46,353 nucleotides of DNA from Microthrixaceae bacterium (GTDB lineage Bacteria > Actinomycetota > Acidimicrobiia > Acidimicrobiales > Microtrichaceae), in NCBI GenBank assembly GCA_020439285.1, contig JAGQSZ010000004.1, positions 1 through 46,353 on the forward strand, given 5' to 3'. The notes beneath the pieces are model-generated. The model was not told the origin of the DNA and did no database searches. It worked only from the letters and a program-made list of their open reading frames with translations. Shown in pieces: positions 1-7,629 of this stretch. How positions within the stretch are numbered: the stretch's first letter is position 1; each line of letters opens with the position of its first letter. The translations under genes and the position numbers were made by a program.

Positions 1-962
1 TGGAAGTAGGCCTCTGAGCAGTAGGCCTTGGCGAGTGAAGCGACGCTCGGCAGTTCCTCGTTGAGTTCTGATGCACACCAGCCCGCGTAGTACGCGGCGG
101 ACTTGGCAGACTCGACCTCCAACAACATGTCTGCACACTTGTGCTTGATCGCCTGGAACGAGCCGATGGGCCGGCCGAACTGGACGCGATCCTTTGCGTA
201 CTGAACCGCCATCTCCAGAACTTCCTGGCCTCCGCCGACCTGCTCGGCCGCCAGGGCGACCGCTGCTAGGTCGAGCACCATAGCGATGGTCTCCCATCCA
301 GCACCATCAGTTCCGATGAGCTCAGCGGCCACACCGTCGAATTCCAGCTTGGCCTGCTTGCGAGTCTGGTCCATGGTGGAAAGCGCTGTGCGGGTCAGGC
401 CAGCAGCGTCGCCTTGCACGGCGAACAGACTTACGCCAGCTTCAGTGCGGGCAGCCGTGATGATCAAGTCGGCGACGTGTCCATCGAGCACGTACATCTT
501 GGTGCCGTTGATGGTCCAGCCATCACCCGATGCCGTTGCTGTCGCGGTAACAGCTGACTCGTCCCATTTCCCGTTGGGCTCGGTATAGGCGAGGGTCGCG
601 ATCGTCTCGCCCGAAGCAATACCCGGCAGATACTTGGACTTCGCCGCGTCGTCACCGGAGTGCATCAGAGTCTGAGCACCGAGAACGACCGTCGAGAAAT
701 ACGGAGCGCACAGAAGTCGCCGACCCATTTCCTCGAGTACGACGATGAGTTCAACGAAGGAGTAGCCCGATCCGCCGAACTCCTCGGGGATCACCAGTCC
801 CTGGAGACCCATCTGCTCAGCCATCTGGGTCCAGACCGCGGTGTCATAACCAACTTCTGTGTCCATCAGCTCCCGCACGGTTGCTTCATCGGACTTTGCG
901 TTCAAGAAGTCCTTCACGACCTTGCGCAGCGCCTCTTGGTCTTCACTGAAAGCGAAATTCAC
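1..962 (-). CDS. acyl-CoA dehydrogenase family protein (3' end cut by window)
   Basis: Likely a flavin (FAD) acyl-CoA dehydrogenase that introduces a C2-C3 double bond into an acyl-CoA. I read this frame directly: a GTG start at 962 is preceded by AGGGGG five bases upstream and opens about 320 codons without a stop to the window edge. The N-terminus (NFAFSEDQEALRKVVKDFL) is the usual helical start of the family, followed by VIPEEFGGSGYSF and, further on, AYTEPNGKWDES, the middle-domain flavin/substrate region. The C-terminal part of the helical domain, with VQFGRPIGSFQAIKH, is present up to the edge. Full members have about 380 residues, so roughly 60 are missing, including the stretch that usually carries the catalytic Glu. 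It is divergent from the toxin-antitoxin operon. Substrate cannot be inferred. Confidence 0.88.
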   Translation of the reverse strand, partial: MNFAFSEDQEALRKVVKDFLNAKSDEATVRELMDTEVGYDTAVWTQMAEQMGLQGLVIPEEFGGSGYSFVELIVVLEEMGRRLLCAPYFSTVVLGAQTLMHSGDDAAKSKYLPGIASGETIATLAYTEPNGKWDESAVTATATASGDGWTINGTKMYVLDGHVADLIITAARTEAGVSLFAVQGDAAGLTRTALSTMDQTRKQAKLEFDGVAAELIGTDGAGWETIAMVLDLAAVALAAEQVGGGQEVLEMAVQYAKDRVQFGRPIGSFQAIKHKCADMLLEVESAKSAAYYAGWCASELNEELPSVASLAKAYCSEAYF

Positions 963-1048
963 GCGATCCCCCTGGGTCGATTCATGTCACCGAATCTCGG
1001 TACACGGCGTTTGTAGCAGATACGAACGTGCATTTCGAGCAGACGCAA

Positions 1049-1072
1049 TGTACATGTGTGTACACATATAGT
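1049..1072 (+). promoter_or_regulatory. probable autoregulatory operator and -10 element of the toxin-antitoxin operon
   Basis: Two TGTACA palindromes (1049-1054 and 1059-1064) sit 10 bp apart, and the second lies inside the perfect 10-bp palindrome TGTGTACACA (1057-1066). TATAGT at 1067-1072 abuts the palindrome and resembles a -10 box. No convincing -35 is visible. Phd/YefM antitoxins normally bind short palindromes over their own promoter, so repression by the antitoxin-toxin complex is inferred from position. Confidence 0.5.
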
Positions 1073-1086
1073 CCTAGGCTCGAGCG

Positions 1087-1365
1087 ATGGAACAAGTTGG
1101 AATTCGCGACCTCCGCCAGAGCATTACAGCGATGGTCCGCAGCGCCGGCGCTGGCAACAAGGTTCAGATCACCATCGACGGTCACCCTGTGGCCCAACTC
1201 GGACCGATCGAGAACGATGAGCCGACTGCCTCCCTTCAGGATCTCGCTGACCGTGGCGAACTGGTCCTCGCTCCCGACCCGGCAAGACCCAAGGCGGCCG
1301 CCAAGGTCGAACTGTGGCACGGCGCCCGGATCGATCACCTGATTAGAGAGGTCCGCGGACGATGA
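1087..1365 (+). CDS. type II antitoxin, Phd/YefM (prevent-host-death) family
   Basis: A 92-residue protein that probably neutralises the PIN toxin encoded next to it and represses the operon. The N-terminal DNA-binding part (GIRDLRQSITAMVRSAGAG, then VQITIDGHPVAQLGPI) is the typical Phd/YefM fold: a short strand, a helix starting with the R-DLR pattern, and a beta hairpin ending in V-A-L. The C-terminal half, from about residue 45, is less conserved and would wrap the toxin. The stop overlaps the toxin start in an ATGA arrangement, as expected for translational coupling. The start ATG has little Shine-Dalgarno sequence and lies 14 bp after a possible -10 box, so the mRNA leader is probably very short. 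Confidence 0.85.
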   Translation: MEQVGIRDLRQSITAMVRSAGAGNKVQITIDGHPVAQLGPIENDEPTASLQDLADRGELVLAPDPARPKAAAKVELWHGARIDHLIREVRGR

Positions 1366-1796
1366 CGATCTTCCTTGACTCGACGGCCTTGCTCGCCAGG
1401 TATGTGGACGGGACAGACAGAGATCTGATCACCGAGGAGATGTCCCTCGATTCCACTTGGTGTGCCAGCGCAATGGCGCTGACCGAGGTAACCATGGTCG
1501 TCGATCGCATGGACCTCTCACGGAGCCGAGCAGCCTCCCTTCGGGCATCGATCCGACGCGAATGGGACTGCTTCAACGTGATACCAGTCGACCAGCTCTG
1601 TCTGGACAGAGCCGTTGCTATTGGACGCACACAGCCTGTTCGAGCCATCGAGGCGATCCACCTCGCAGCAGCGGATCGCCTACCGCCCACAATCAGTTAT
1701 GCCACCTTCGACTCGAATCAGATCGGACCGGCGTTGGCACTCGGCTTCCGGGTGGTGTCTGCGATCGTTCCATCGGCCGGGAGCGCGAGACTGTAG
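1362..1796 (+). CDS. PIN-domain (VapC-like) ribonuclease toxin
   Basis: A 144-residue PIN-domain protein, probably a Mg2+-dependent endoribonuclease toxin. The acidic centre can be read as D6 (IFLDSTALL), E42 (ALTEVTMVV), E97 (RAIEAIHLAAAD) and D117 (YATFDSNQ). The third position is normally Asp (DAIHLA) and is Glu here; this is conservative but worth noting. It overlaps the antitoxin by 4 bp, and its stop lies 2 bp before the ATG of the metallo-hydrolase, so the three genes are probably one transcript. Pairing of a PIN toxin with a Phd/YefM rather than a VapB AbrB-type antitoxin is common in actinobacteria. Confidence 0.87.
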   Translation: MTIFLDSTALLARYVDGTDRDLITEEMSLDSTWCASAMALTEVTMVVDRMDLSRSRAASLRASIRREWDCFNVIPVDQLCLDRAVAIGRTQPVRAIEAIHLAAADRLPPTISYATFDSNQIGPALALGFRVVSAIVPSAGSARL

Positions 1797-1798
1797 CC

Positions 1799-2422
1799 AT
1801 GGCCACAACGCTGGACACCCAACACATCTCGGATTCCGACCTTGAGATCCACAAAGTGGTCGTCGGCCCGATGGACAACAACGTCTTCATCCTCCGCTGC
1901 ACACAAACCGGTGACGCTGTGCTGATCGACGCGGCCAACGAACACGACAAGTTGATCGACCTGGCACGGCTATTGGGAGTCAGGCGGGTCATCGAGACCC
2001 ATGGACACTGGGACCACATCCAAGCCGTGCCAGAAATGCGCGACGCCGGATATTCGGTATCGGTTACAGCTGCAGACTCATCCATGCTCGACACATATGA
2101 CGAGATCCTCGAAGACGACTCCATCATCGAGGTCGGCCGAATTCGCCTCCGGACCATCGCAACTCCGGGTCACACACCTGGTTCCATGTGCTTCGCAGTT
2201 GAGGGCAAACCTCTCTTGTTCAGTGGCGACACGCTCTTCCCCGGAGGGCCGGGAGCAACCTCGTTCGAGGGCGGCGACTTCAACGCCATCATCGAATCAC
2301 TAGACCGACGACTGTTCGCAAAGTTTGCATCTGACACGATCGTCATGCCCGGCCACGGTGTGGACACGACTATCGGCAACGAATCGCCCCACCTGCAGGA
2401 ATGGGCAGACCGCGGCTGGTGA
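1799..2422 (+). CDS. MBL-fold metallo-hydrolase (glyoxalase II-like)
   Basis: A 207-residue cytoplasmic metallo-beta-lactamase-fold hydrolase. The binuclear metal site is complete: H68-x-H70-x-D72-H73 (ETHGHWDH), H125 (TPGHTPGS), D144 (FSGDTLF) and H186 (MPGHG). This is the glyoxalase II-like arrangement, so a thioester or similar substrate is plausible, but the substrate cannot be told. The open frame continues upstream to 1457, but that part lies inside the toxin gene in another frame. The ATG at 1799, 2 bp after the toxin stop, gives the normal family N-terminus. Close spacing suggests cotranscription with the toxin-antitoxin pair. Confidence 0.85.
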   Translation: MATTLDTQHISDSDLEIHKVVVGPMDNNVFILRCTQTGDAVLIDAANEHDKLIDLARLLGVRRVIETHGHWDHIQAVPEMRDAGYSVSVTAADSSMLDTYDEILEDDSIIEVGRIRLRTIATPGHTPGSMCFAVEGKPLLFSGDTLFPGGPGATSFEGGDFNAIIESLDRRLFAKFASDTIVMPGHGVDTTIGNESPHLQEWADRGW

Positions 2423-2531
2423 CAGGAATTACCCCACAAAGACCAAGTTCTCCCCTAGCAGGCATTTCCACTACCCAGATAGGAGAAATAGACTTGTTGC
2501 ATGTCCCCCTTAGGGACGGAAGGATTCAGTT

Positions 2532-3803
2532 ATGACATCAACCGAGTCGAAACCGACGGACCTTCCCCGGGACCAACTCGACATCGCTGCAATAAAGGCC
2601 GATTTCCCGATCCTCAAACAGGACATGAACGGCAAACGCCTCGTGTTCCTCGACTCTGCGGCTTCGGCCCAGCGCCCGACGAGTGTCACCTCGGCGATGA
2701 CTCTCTACTATGAGACGACACACGCCAACGTTCACCGCGCGGCGTACACATTGGCTGAACATGCCACTGACGCGATGGAGTCGGCACGCAAGAAGGTCGC
2801 AGGGTTCATCGGTGCCACTTCCGCTGACGAGGTGGTCTTCACCAAGAACGCAACAGAGTCCCTCAACTTGGTTGCCCGGTCGTGGGGAGCAGCGAATCTG
2901 GGGCCATCGGACGCAGTTGTACTGACTGAATTGGAGCACCACGCAAACATCGTTCCTTGGCAACAACTAGCGGCCGAAAAGGGTTTCGAGATCCGCTGGA
3001 TCCCTCTCACCGAGGACGGCCATCTTGATCTGACCGATCTGGATCAACTGCTTGGCGGAGCCAAACTGCTCGCCGTCAGTGCCATGTCGAACGTGATCGG
3101 CACGCTCACGCCCATCAGGGTCCTGGCCGACGCCGCGCACGCCCACGGCGCTCTGATCGCCGTCGACGGATGTCAATATGTGCCGCATCTCGCTACCGAC
3201 GTTGTCGCCCTCAACGCTGACTTCCTCGCCTTTTCGGGCCACAAGATGCTCGGCCCAACCGGTGTCGGCGTGTTGTGGGCGCGTAAACACCTGCTCGAAG
3301 AGATGCCACCGTTCCTAGGCGGCGGGGGCATGATCCTCGATGTCAAGAAGGACGGCTTCACCCCGGCCGAGGTTCCCCACAAGTTCGAAGCTGGCACGCC
3401 GCCGATTGCCGAGATCGTCGGACTGGGCGCTGCTGTTGATTATCTCGACTCGCTCGGCATGGACCAGGTTCGTGCTCACGAAGTCGCGCTCAACGCGTAC
3501 GCAATGAAGACCCTCAAGGACCGATTCGGTGAACGAATCTCGATCTATGGGCCAACCAATCCCAGCGACCGCGGCGGCGTGATGAGTTTCGCGTTCGGCG
3601 ACCTGCACCCGCACGACGTCTCCCAGATTCTCAACGAACACGGAGTGTGCGTCCGCCCGGGGCATCACTGTGCAAAACCGCTGATGCGAATTCTCGGGGT
3701 GGGTGCCACTGCGCGAGCATCATGGTATGTCTACAACGACGAGTCAGACATCGATGTCCTAGCTGATGCGCTTGAATCGGCCGGTGACTTCTTTGCGTTC
3801 TAG
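2532..3803 (+). CDS. sufS: SufS-type cysteine desulfurase
   Basis: A PLP-dependent group II cysteine desulfurase (423 residues) that takes sulfur from cysteine as a persulfide for Fe-S cluster assembly. Visible landmarks: LEHHAN (H137) stacking on PLP, D212 (AVDGCQ) contacting the pyridine ring, the PLP lysine K238 in FSGHKMLGPTG, and the sulfur-accepting C380 in RPGHHCAKP. The ATG is preceded by GGAAGG about 8 bases upstream. sufU follows 92 bp downstream, as in many Gram-positives where SufU receives the persulfide. sufB, sufC and sufD are not in the window; upstream lies the unrelated toxin-antitoxin/MBL operon. Confidence 0.95.
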   Translation: MTSTESKPTDLPRDQLDIAAIKADFPILKQDMNGKRLVFLDSAASAQRPTSVTSAMTLYYETTHANVHRAAYTLAEHATDAMESARKKVAGFIGATSADEVVFTKNATESLNLVARSWGAANLGPSDAVVLTELEHHANIVPWQQLAAEKGFEIRWIPLTEDGHLDLTDLDQLLGGAKLLAVSAMSNVIGTLTPIRVLADAAHAHGALIAVDGCQYVPHLATDVVALNADFLAFSGHKMLGPTGVGVLWARKHLLEEMPPFLGGGGMILDVKKDGFTPAEVPHKFEAGTPPIAEIVGLGAAVDYLDSLGMDQVRAHEVALNAYAMKTLKDRFGERISIYGPTNPSDRGGVMSFAFGDLHPHDVSQILNEHGVCVRPGHHCAKPLMRILGVGATARASWYVYNDESDIDVLADALESAGDFFAF

Positions 3804-3848
3804 ACACCCGCAACAATCGTTTCCGCAACTACCAGATCTAACCGAATC

Positions 3849-3866
3849 GTGTCACTCGAGTGACAC
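3849..3866. promoter_or_regulatory. perfect 18-bp palindrome between sufS and sufU
   Basis: GTGTCACTCGAGTGACAC is a perfect palindrome with no spacer, 29 bp before the sufU start and just upstream of its GGAGG ribosome site (3883-3887). No T-run follows, which argues against an intrinsic terminator. A dimeric repressor site (for example an Fe-S-sensing regulator) is possible, but I cannot match it to a known box. Confidence 0.45.
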
Positions 3867-3895
3867 TGTCCGACCCGCTATCGGAGGCCAACTGA

Positions 3896-4420
3896 ATGTC
3901 GGACCTTGAAGAGCTCTACAGAGAAATAATCCTCGATCACTACCGCAGCCCCAGAAACCGTGGCGAGCTGGAGACCCCTCCAGCGCACCGCACCGAGGGG
4001 TTCAATCCACTGTGTGGTGACGAGGTGATCGTCTATCTGCTCCTCGATGACCCAGCCAAGGGCGATGACGCTGTCGTGACAGATATTCGAATGGGCGGCC
4101 AAGGCTGTTCCATCTCGCAGTCGTCAGGCTCAATGATGTCTGCGGAGGTAAAGGGTAAGACGGTCGGAGAAGTCCGTGCCCTGACCAAGGCGTTCAAAGC
4201 GATGATGTCGATTCACGAGGGGACTCTCGAAAGCGGCGAATCAGTCGTGACCGCATCGCTCGACTCCGACGACACCGACAACTTCGAAGACGACGCTCCC
4301 GAAATGGATGGAGAACTGGCGGCGCTTCGAGGCGTCGTGAAGTTCCCTGTCCGCATCAAGTGCGCCACTTTGGGTTGGAACACGCTGGCCCAGGCAATCC
4401 GGGAGTCCATCGAGTCGTGA
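3896..4420 (+). CDS. sufU: SufU-type Fe-S assembly / sulfur-transfer protein
   Basis: A zinc-containing IscU-like protein (174 residues) that accepts sulfur from SufS and passes it to the SufBCD scaffold. The start LEELYREIILDHYRSPRNRG is the family signature. The zinc ligands of SufU are all seen: C40 and D42 (NPLCGDE), C71 (GGQGCSIS) and C156 (IKCATLGW). GGAGG lies 8 bases before the ATG. Usual length is about 145-155; the surplus is a very acidic insert around residues 112-140, rich in Asp and Glu, which may be a lineage-specific loop. Confidence 0.93.
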   Translation: MSDLEELYREIILDHYRSPRNRGELETPPAHRTEGFNPLCGDEVIVYLLLDDPAKGDDAVVTDIRMGGQGCSISQSSGSMMSAEVKGKTVGEVRALTKAFKAMMSIHEGTLESGESVVTASLDSDDTDNFEDDAPEMDGELAALRGVVKFPVRIKCATLGWNTLAQAIRESIES

Positions 4421-4432
4421 GTCGGGCGCCCT

Positions 4433-4864
4433 TCAGGGCAACAACTCACAGACAGTCGACCACTCCTCGGGTGTAACCGCTGATGGATTCCCAATCCTGG
4501 GAACCCGCAGGATCTCCATCGCAGACAACCGAGGGTCAGCAAGAATCTGCTCCCTTGTGATCGGTTCACCGAGCACTTTCAGTTCGACCTCGATCCGAGG
4601 CCGAACTTGGTTCTGCGCAACTTCATCGAGCCAGAGCGGGTCATCGGGATCGCCGGTACCCAAGGATGCCGGGCCGAGAACTTGGCCGTGACCCCATATT
4701 CCGCTCGGAACCCGATTGTCACCTCGGGTGATCCACAACAGACATGGATGACCAGCGTCGACTAGATCGGCTCTGTAGGTGTGAGCCAGCCGCCACCAGT
4801 TCAAGTCGAGTCGCTGCTCGATCGCGGCGCCAATGTCCCACACATCGGGCCTTGCCTTTAGCAC
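4433..4864 (-). CDS. EVE-domain protein
   Basis: An EVE-domain (YTH/PUA-like fold) protein; members bind modified bases in DNA or RNA. The order of motifs matches the actinobacterial subgroup: (AW)VLKARPDVWDI at the start, HTYRADLVDAGHPCLLWITRG, SGIWGHGQV, a beta strand RPRIEVELKVL, then ADPRLSAMEILRVPRIGNP and VTPEEW at the end. GTG 4864 is the first ordinary start codon in the frame, but it cuts off the conserved Trp of the domain. The open frame reads on upstream in protein-like sequence to a CTG at 4921 that overlaps the TGA of the upstream Cys-rich gene, so the true start may be there. The ligand is unknown. Confidence 0.75.
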   Translation of the reverse strand: MLKARPDVWDIGAAIEQRLDLNWWRLAHTYRADLVDAGHPCLLWITRGDNRVPSGIWGHGQVLGPASLGTGDPDDPLWLDEVAQNQVRPRIEVELKVLGEPITREQILADPRLSAMEILRVPRIGNPSAVTPEEWSTVCELLP

Positions 4865-4917
4865 CCACGCCCCGACCTCGGTTCCGTCGGACAGTTGCGC
4901 AACGGCGCGTGATGGGG

Positions 4918-5292
4918 TCAGCGCCCGAAGCCCTTCAGCCGTGCCCGGATTCGACCAAAGAGGCTGGTGGACTTGTAGGCGGCTATCGCCCGCTCGGTGT
5001 CGAGTTCGTCAATGGTGCGGTCGACGGCTGCATTGACGATGTCCTCGGCCTCGTCCAACAGCGACGCGATGGACGGGTCGGTGCCCACTCCGGGCGGCTC
5101 GACTGGTGTCACCGAACCTGCCAGTGAGCCGTGCACCCAGTTCACATCGGCTAAACGAGGCGTGTAGGAGGGACAGTCATCGGGGCAACGCCACGGCGCT
5201 TCGGGCGCAAGATCCAGTTCGCACTTCCGCACTGAATCCCCGGTCGGATAGGTCCGACTCACATAGAACTTGCACCCTTCACGCATCGGCAT
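4918..5292 (-). CDS. conserved hypothetical Cys-rich protein
   Basis: A 124-residue soluble protein that I cannot assign. The N-terminal 40 residues hold four cysteines, C7 (REGCKFY), C24 (VRKCELD), C36 and C40 (RCPDDCPSY), in a layout suggesting a structural zinc or Fe-S site. A low-complexity linker (about residues 60-72) is followed by an acidic helix (SLLDEAEDIVNAAVDRTIDEL) and a basic C-terminus (GRIRARLKGFGR). No signal peptide or membrane helix. It is directly upstream of the EVE-domain gene on the same strand, with which it probably forms an operon. Confidence 0.65.
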   Translation of the reverse strand: MPMREGCKFYVSRTYPTGDSVRKCELDLAPEAPWRCPDDCPSYTPRLADVNWVHGSLAGSVTPVEPPGVGTDPSIASLLDEAEDIVNAAVDRTIDELDTERAIAAYKSTSLFGRIRARLKGFGR

Positions 5293-5424
5293 GCCGATAT
5301 TTTGCCAGCGCTGACGCCAATTCTTCGCACCGGACCATTCATTCGCGCAGAGTTCTCAAAGTCGACCTGAACCATGACGACACAATGACCGTGAGTTCGT
5401 CTATCGCTTCAAACGGGTGCATGC

Positions 5425-6330
5425 ATGGGCTATCCGTGTGATGACGGGATCCGCCGCGCCCTCGATGCGGCAGGCGTGGCGCTCGCTACCTTTGACGGGG
5501 AGGGACACGCTCTCAGCGCTAACACCGCCTTTGCGGACTTGATGGGTAGCGATTTGTCGTCCGTCATCGGACGCCACCTGGTTGGCCTTTGTGACTCGGC
5601 CGATTCAGCAACACTGACCTCGACTCTTGTACGAATGCTGGGAGGGGTGTCCGAATCGGAGTCAGTTATGGCGATACCCAGAACGGGTTCACCAGCAGGC
5701 AAGGTTCGCCTTACCTTGACCGTCTCACCCCACCGGCGCGGCGACGACCGGATCATCTTTTGCGTGGCGACCAACCCACAAGGCGAATCGGCAACCAGGC
5801 CCCAGCAACATCTAGGTGACGATGCAAGGGCACAAGGCACAGGTTCCACCTTCGTAACATCTGGGCTTGAAGACGTGGTCACAGGCGCGATCACGACATC
5901 GGCACGGACGGGCCATCCCTTCGCAGTACTCAGATGTCGATTCGGGATCGGCACGGGCTCGGATTTGTCTGAAATCGAGGTGCTAGACGACGAGTTGATC
6001 CGCATCGCGGTTTCTCGAATTGGGCAACGGCTCCGCACCACCGACTCGGTCGTGATCGACAACGACAACAGAATTCATGTCATCGCCGAGGCGTTGGGTG
6101 ACTCTCAAGATGCGGCGGGCGTCGCATACAGGCTCTTGTCCACCATGGTCGAACCCTTCTCTGTGGGCGGCGATCGACGCTTTGTCCATATGACCGTAGG
6201 AATTGCCGTGGCAGACGGCCGAGCCGACCCGGAAGCGGCGGTTTCGGCTTCTTCGGAGGCACTCCATCGAGCACTCAACGTTGGAGTCGGGAGCTTCAAG
6301 CTGATTGAGTTGCGGGCCGAAGTCCCCTGA
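5425..6330 (+). CDS. PAS protein with degenerate GGDEF domain
   Basis: A 301-residue probable cytoplasmic signalling protein. Residues about 5-110 look like a PAS fold (GVALATFDGEGHALSANTAF, then DLSSVIGRHLVGLC). Residues about 150-298 follow the GGDEF fold: DVVTGAITTSARTGHPFAVL, RIAVSRIGQRLRTTDSV, and VTVGIAVADG near the end. The catalytic strand that should read R-GGDEF is VIDNDNRIHVIAE (about 209-221), so the metal- and GTP-binding motif is absent and diguanylate cyclase activity is unlikely. It may act as a sensor or partner of an active cyclase. The ATG at 5425 has a weak ribosome site; no better in-frame start is seen. Confidence 0.68.
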   Translation: MGYPCDDGIRRALDAAGVALATFDGEGHALSANTAFADLMGSDLSSVIGRHLVGLCDSADSATLTSTLVRMLGGVSESESVMAIPRTGSPAGKVRLTLTVSPHRRGDDRIIFCVATNPQGESATRPQQHLGDDARAQGTGSTFVTSGLEDVVTGAITTSARTGHPFAVLRCRFGIGTGSDLSEIEVLDDELIRIAVSRIGQRLRTTDSVVIDNDNRIHVIAEALGDSQDAAGVAYRLLSTMVEPFSVGGDRRFVHMTVGIAVADGRADPEAAVSASSEALHRALNVGVGSFKLIELRAEVP

Positions 6331-6375
6331 CTGCCCCTACAGCGTCGAGCGCGCCCGGTGCCATAAGCTCATTGG

Positions 6376-6816
6376 GTGTCCGATTCGCTTTCGGTAACAG
6401 ACCAACGCGATTCCTTGTTCAGTCGCGCCGTTCCCGGCCTGCTCGCCGGAGCAGCCGCAGTCGGCATCGCAGTATTGAACCCAACCGACTCCGGGGTCAC
6501 GATCTGCGCCAGCCAGCGACTCTTCGGGATCGACTGCCCGTTCTGTGGCGGCCTCCGATGTGTCAACTCACTGATGCGAGGCGACTTTGCCGCAGCGGCC
6601 GATCACAACGTGGTCCTGGCGATCGGGCTTCCCATCGTCGCAATTACGTGGGTCGCGTGGTTCGTAGCTCAAGCAACAGGTCGAGACATCAAAATCAGCG
6701 AGCCGCCGAACTGGGTGATCGGCATCGTCGCTGTTTTCATGGTGGCGTTCACGGTTATTCGAAATGTGAACGGACCAGCGTGGGTAACTTGGCTCGGCTC
6801 TGGTCTCTACCACTGA
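6376..6816 (+). CDS. DUF2752 membrane protein
   Basis: A 146-residue integral membrane protein of the DUF2752 family; function unknown. The family signature is CPFCGGLRC (C54, C57 and C62), with an additional C44 ahead of it. Hydrophobic segments are at about 18-36, 78-100 and 112-130. The start is GTG at 6376. It lies 45 bp after the PAS/GGDEF-like gene on the same strand and could share its transcript. The next gene is convergent. Confidence 0.8.
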   Translation: MSDSLSVTDQRDSLFSRAVPGLLAGAAAVGIAVLNPTDSGVTICASQRLFGIDCPFCGGLRCVNSLMRGDFAAAADHNVVLAIGLPIVAITWVAWFVAQATGRDIKISEPPNWVIGIVAVFMVAFTVIRNVNGPAWVTWLGSGLYH

Positions 6817-6849
6817 AGAAGGCCAGCGTTGAGCACTAAACGTGACTGA

Positions 6850-7575
6850 TCAGCCGTCTTCTGCTGGCAGTTGCCCCGTTGGCACAGGATCCTGCTGACC
6901 CGAGTTAGCTTGGGCCGGCGATTCAGGCGTTGTCGAGACGGTCGCATCGCTGGGATCATTGGCGCCTTCATCGGGCACCGTCACAGCCGGCTGTTCGGGA
7001 TCTGGTTGATCAGTTGTTCCTGCCGTGGGAAGTTCAGGCGCTGCCGGTGTCTCATCTGCTGGTGGAAGCTCAGCTATTGAGCCGTCGAGTAGACCAGCCA
7101 CATCTGTTCCCGTGCCGGTGAACGACGCGCTGACCGAGGCTTTCTCTACGGGCAGCAACGCAACACCCTCGCCAGATACCGAGACTTGATCCCCGTCGGT
7201 TGTGAAATCTCCGAGCACAGCACCGAACTTGATCAACCCCGTTGCTGCGTCTTCCACACCGACAATCGCTAGGCCGAGCCCGTTACCCAAGGTGAGCACT
7301 GCAGCTGCCACCCGTCCCTGGTGCCCGTCGGTGTAAGTGACATCCGCGATTCCAGCCTTCGCTAGCACGGGACCATCGGCGAACTCATAGTACGAGTCTG
7401 GGGTCAGACAACCTTGGTCTACTGCCCAGGCGCCCCCGGGGAGCGATTCGGCCGAGACCGATGCGCTGAGCCTTCCGGTGCAGTCCTGTGCGGACACAGC
7501 GGGAACTGCGACAGTTGTGACTGCTATAGCCATCACAACTGCAACAGATGTACGGCGAAGTCGGTTCATGACCAT
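6850..7575 (-). CDS. secreted hypothetical protein with Pro/Thr-rich tail
   Basis: A 241-residue exported protein of unknown role. A basic start (NRLRRTS) and a hydrophobic stretch end in AVSAQD, a good signal peptidase I site. The mature part to about residue 165 looks globular and beta-rich with Cys pairs (QDCTGR, QGCLTP). The last 70 residues are low-complexity and rich in P, T, E, D and Q (ELPPADETPAAPELPTAG and similar), as in wall-spanning linkers. I chose the ATG at 7575, 8 bases after AGAGG; a TTG just upstream and an ATG at 7569 are alternatives. It follows the gamma-carbonic anhydrase gene after 54 bp. Confidence 0.7.
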   Translation of the reverse strand: MVMNRLRRTSVAVVMAIAVTTVAVPAVSAQDCTGRLSASVSAESLPGGAWAVDQGCLTPDSYYEFADGPVLAKAGIADVTYTDGHQGRVAAAVLTLGNGLGLAIVGVEDAATGLIKFGAVLGDFTTDGDQVSVSGEGVALLPVEKASVSASFTGTGTDVAGLLDGSIAELPPADETPAAPELPTAGTTDQPDPEQPAVTVPDEGANDPSDATVSTTPESPAQANSGQQDPVPTGQLPAEDG

Positions 7576-7629
7576 CAAGAAAGCCTCTCACACATGCATG
7601 CCCCGATGTAAGGGGCAATTGAACCCAGC

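Noticed and set aside
1457-1798. N-terminal extension of the MBL hydrolase frame
   Set aside because: It lies within the PIN toxin gene in another frame, and the hydrolase family N-terminus begins at ATG 1799.
2504-2518. GTCCC/GGGAC mini-stem just upstream of sufS
   Set aside because: Only 5 bp and overlapping the ribosome site region; could easily be chance.
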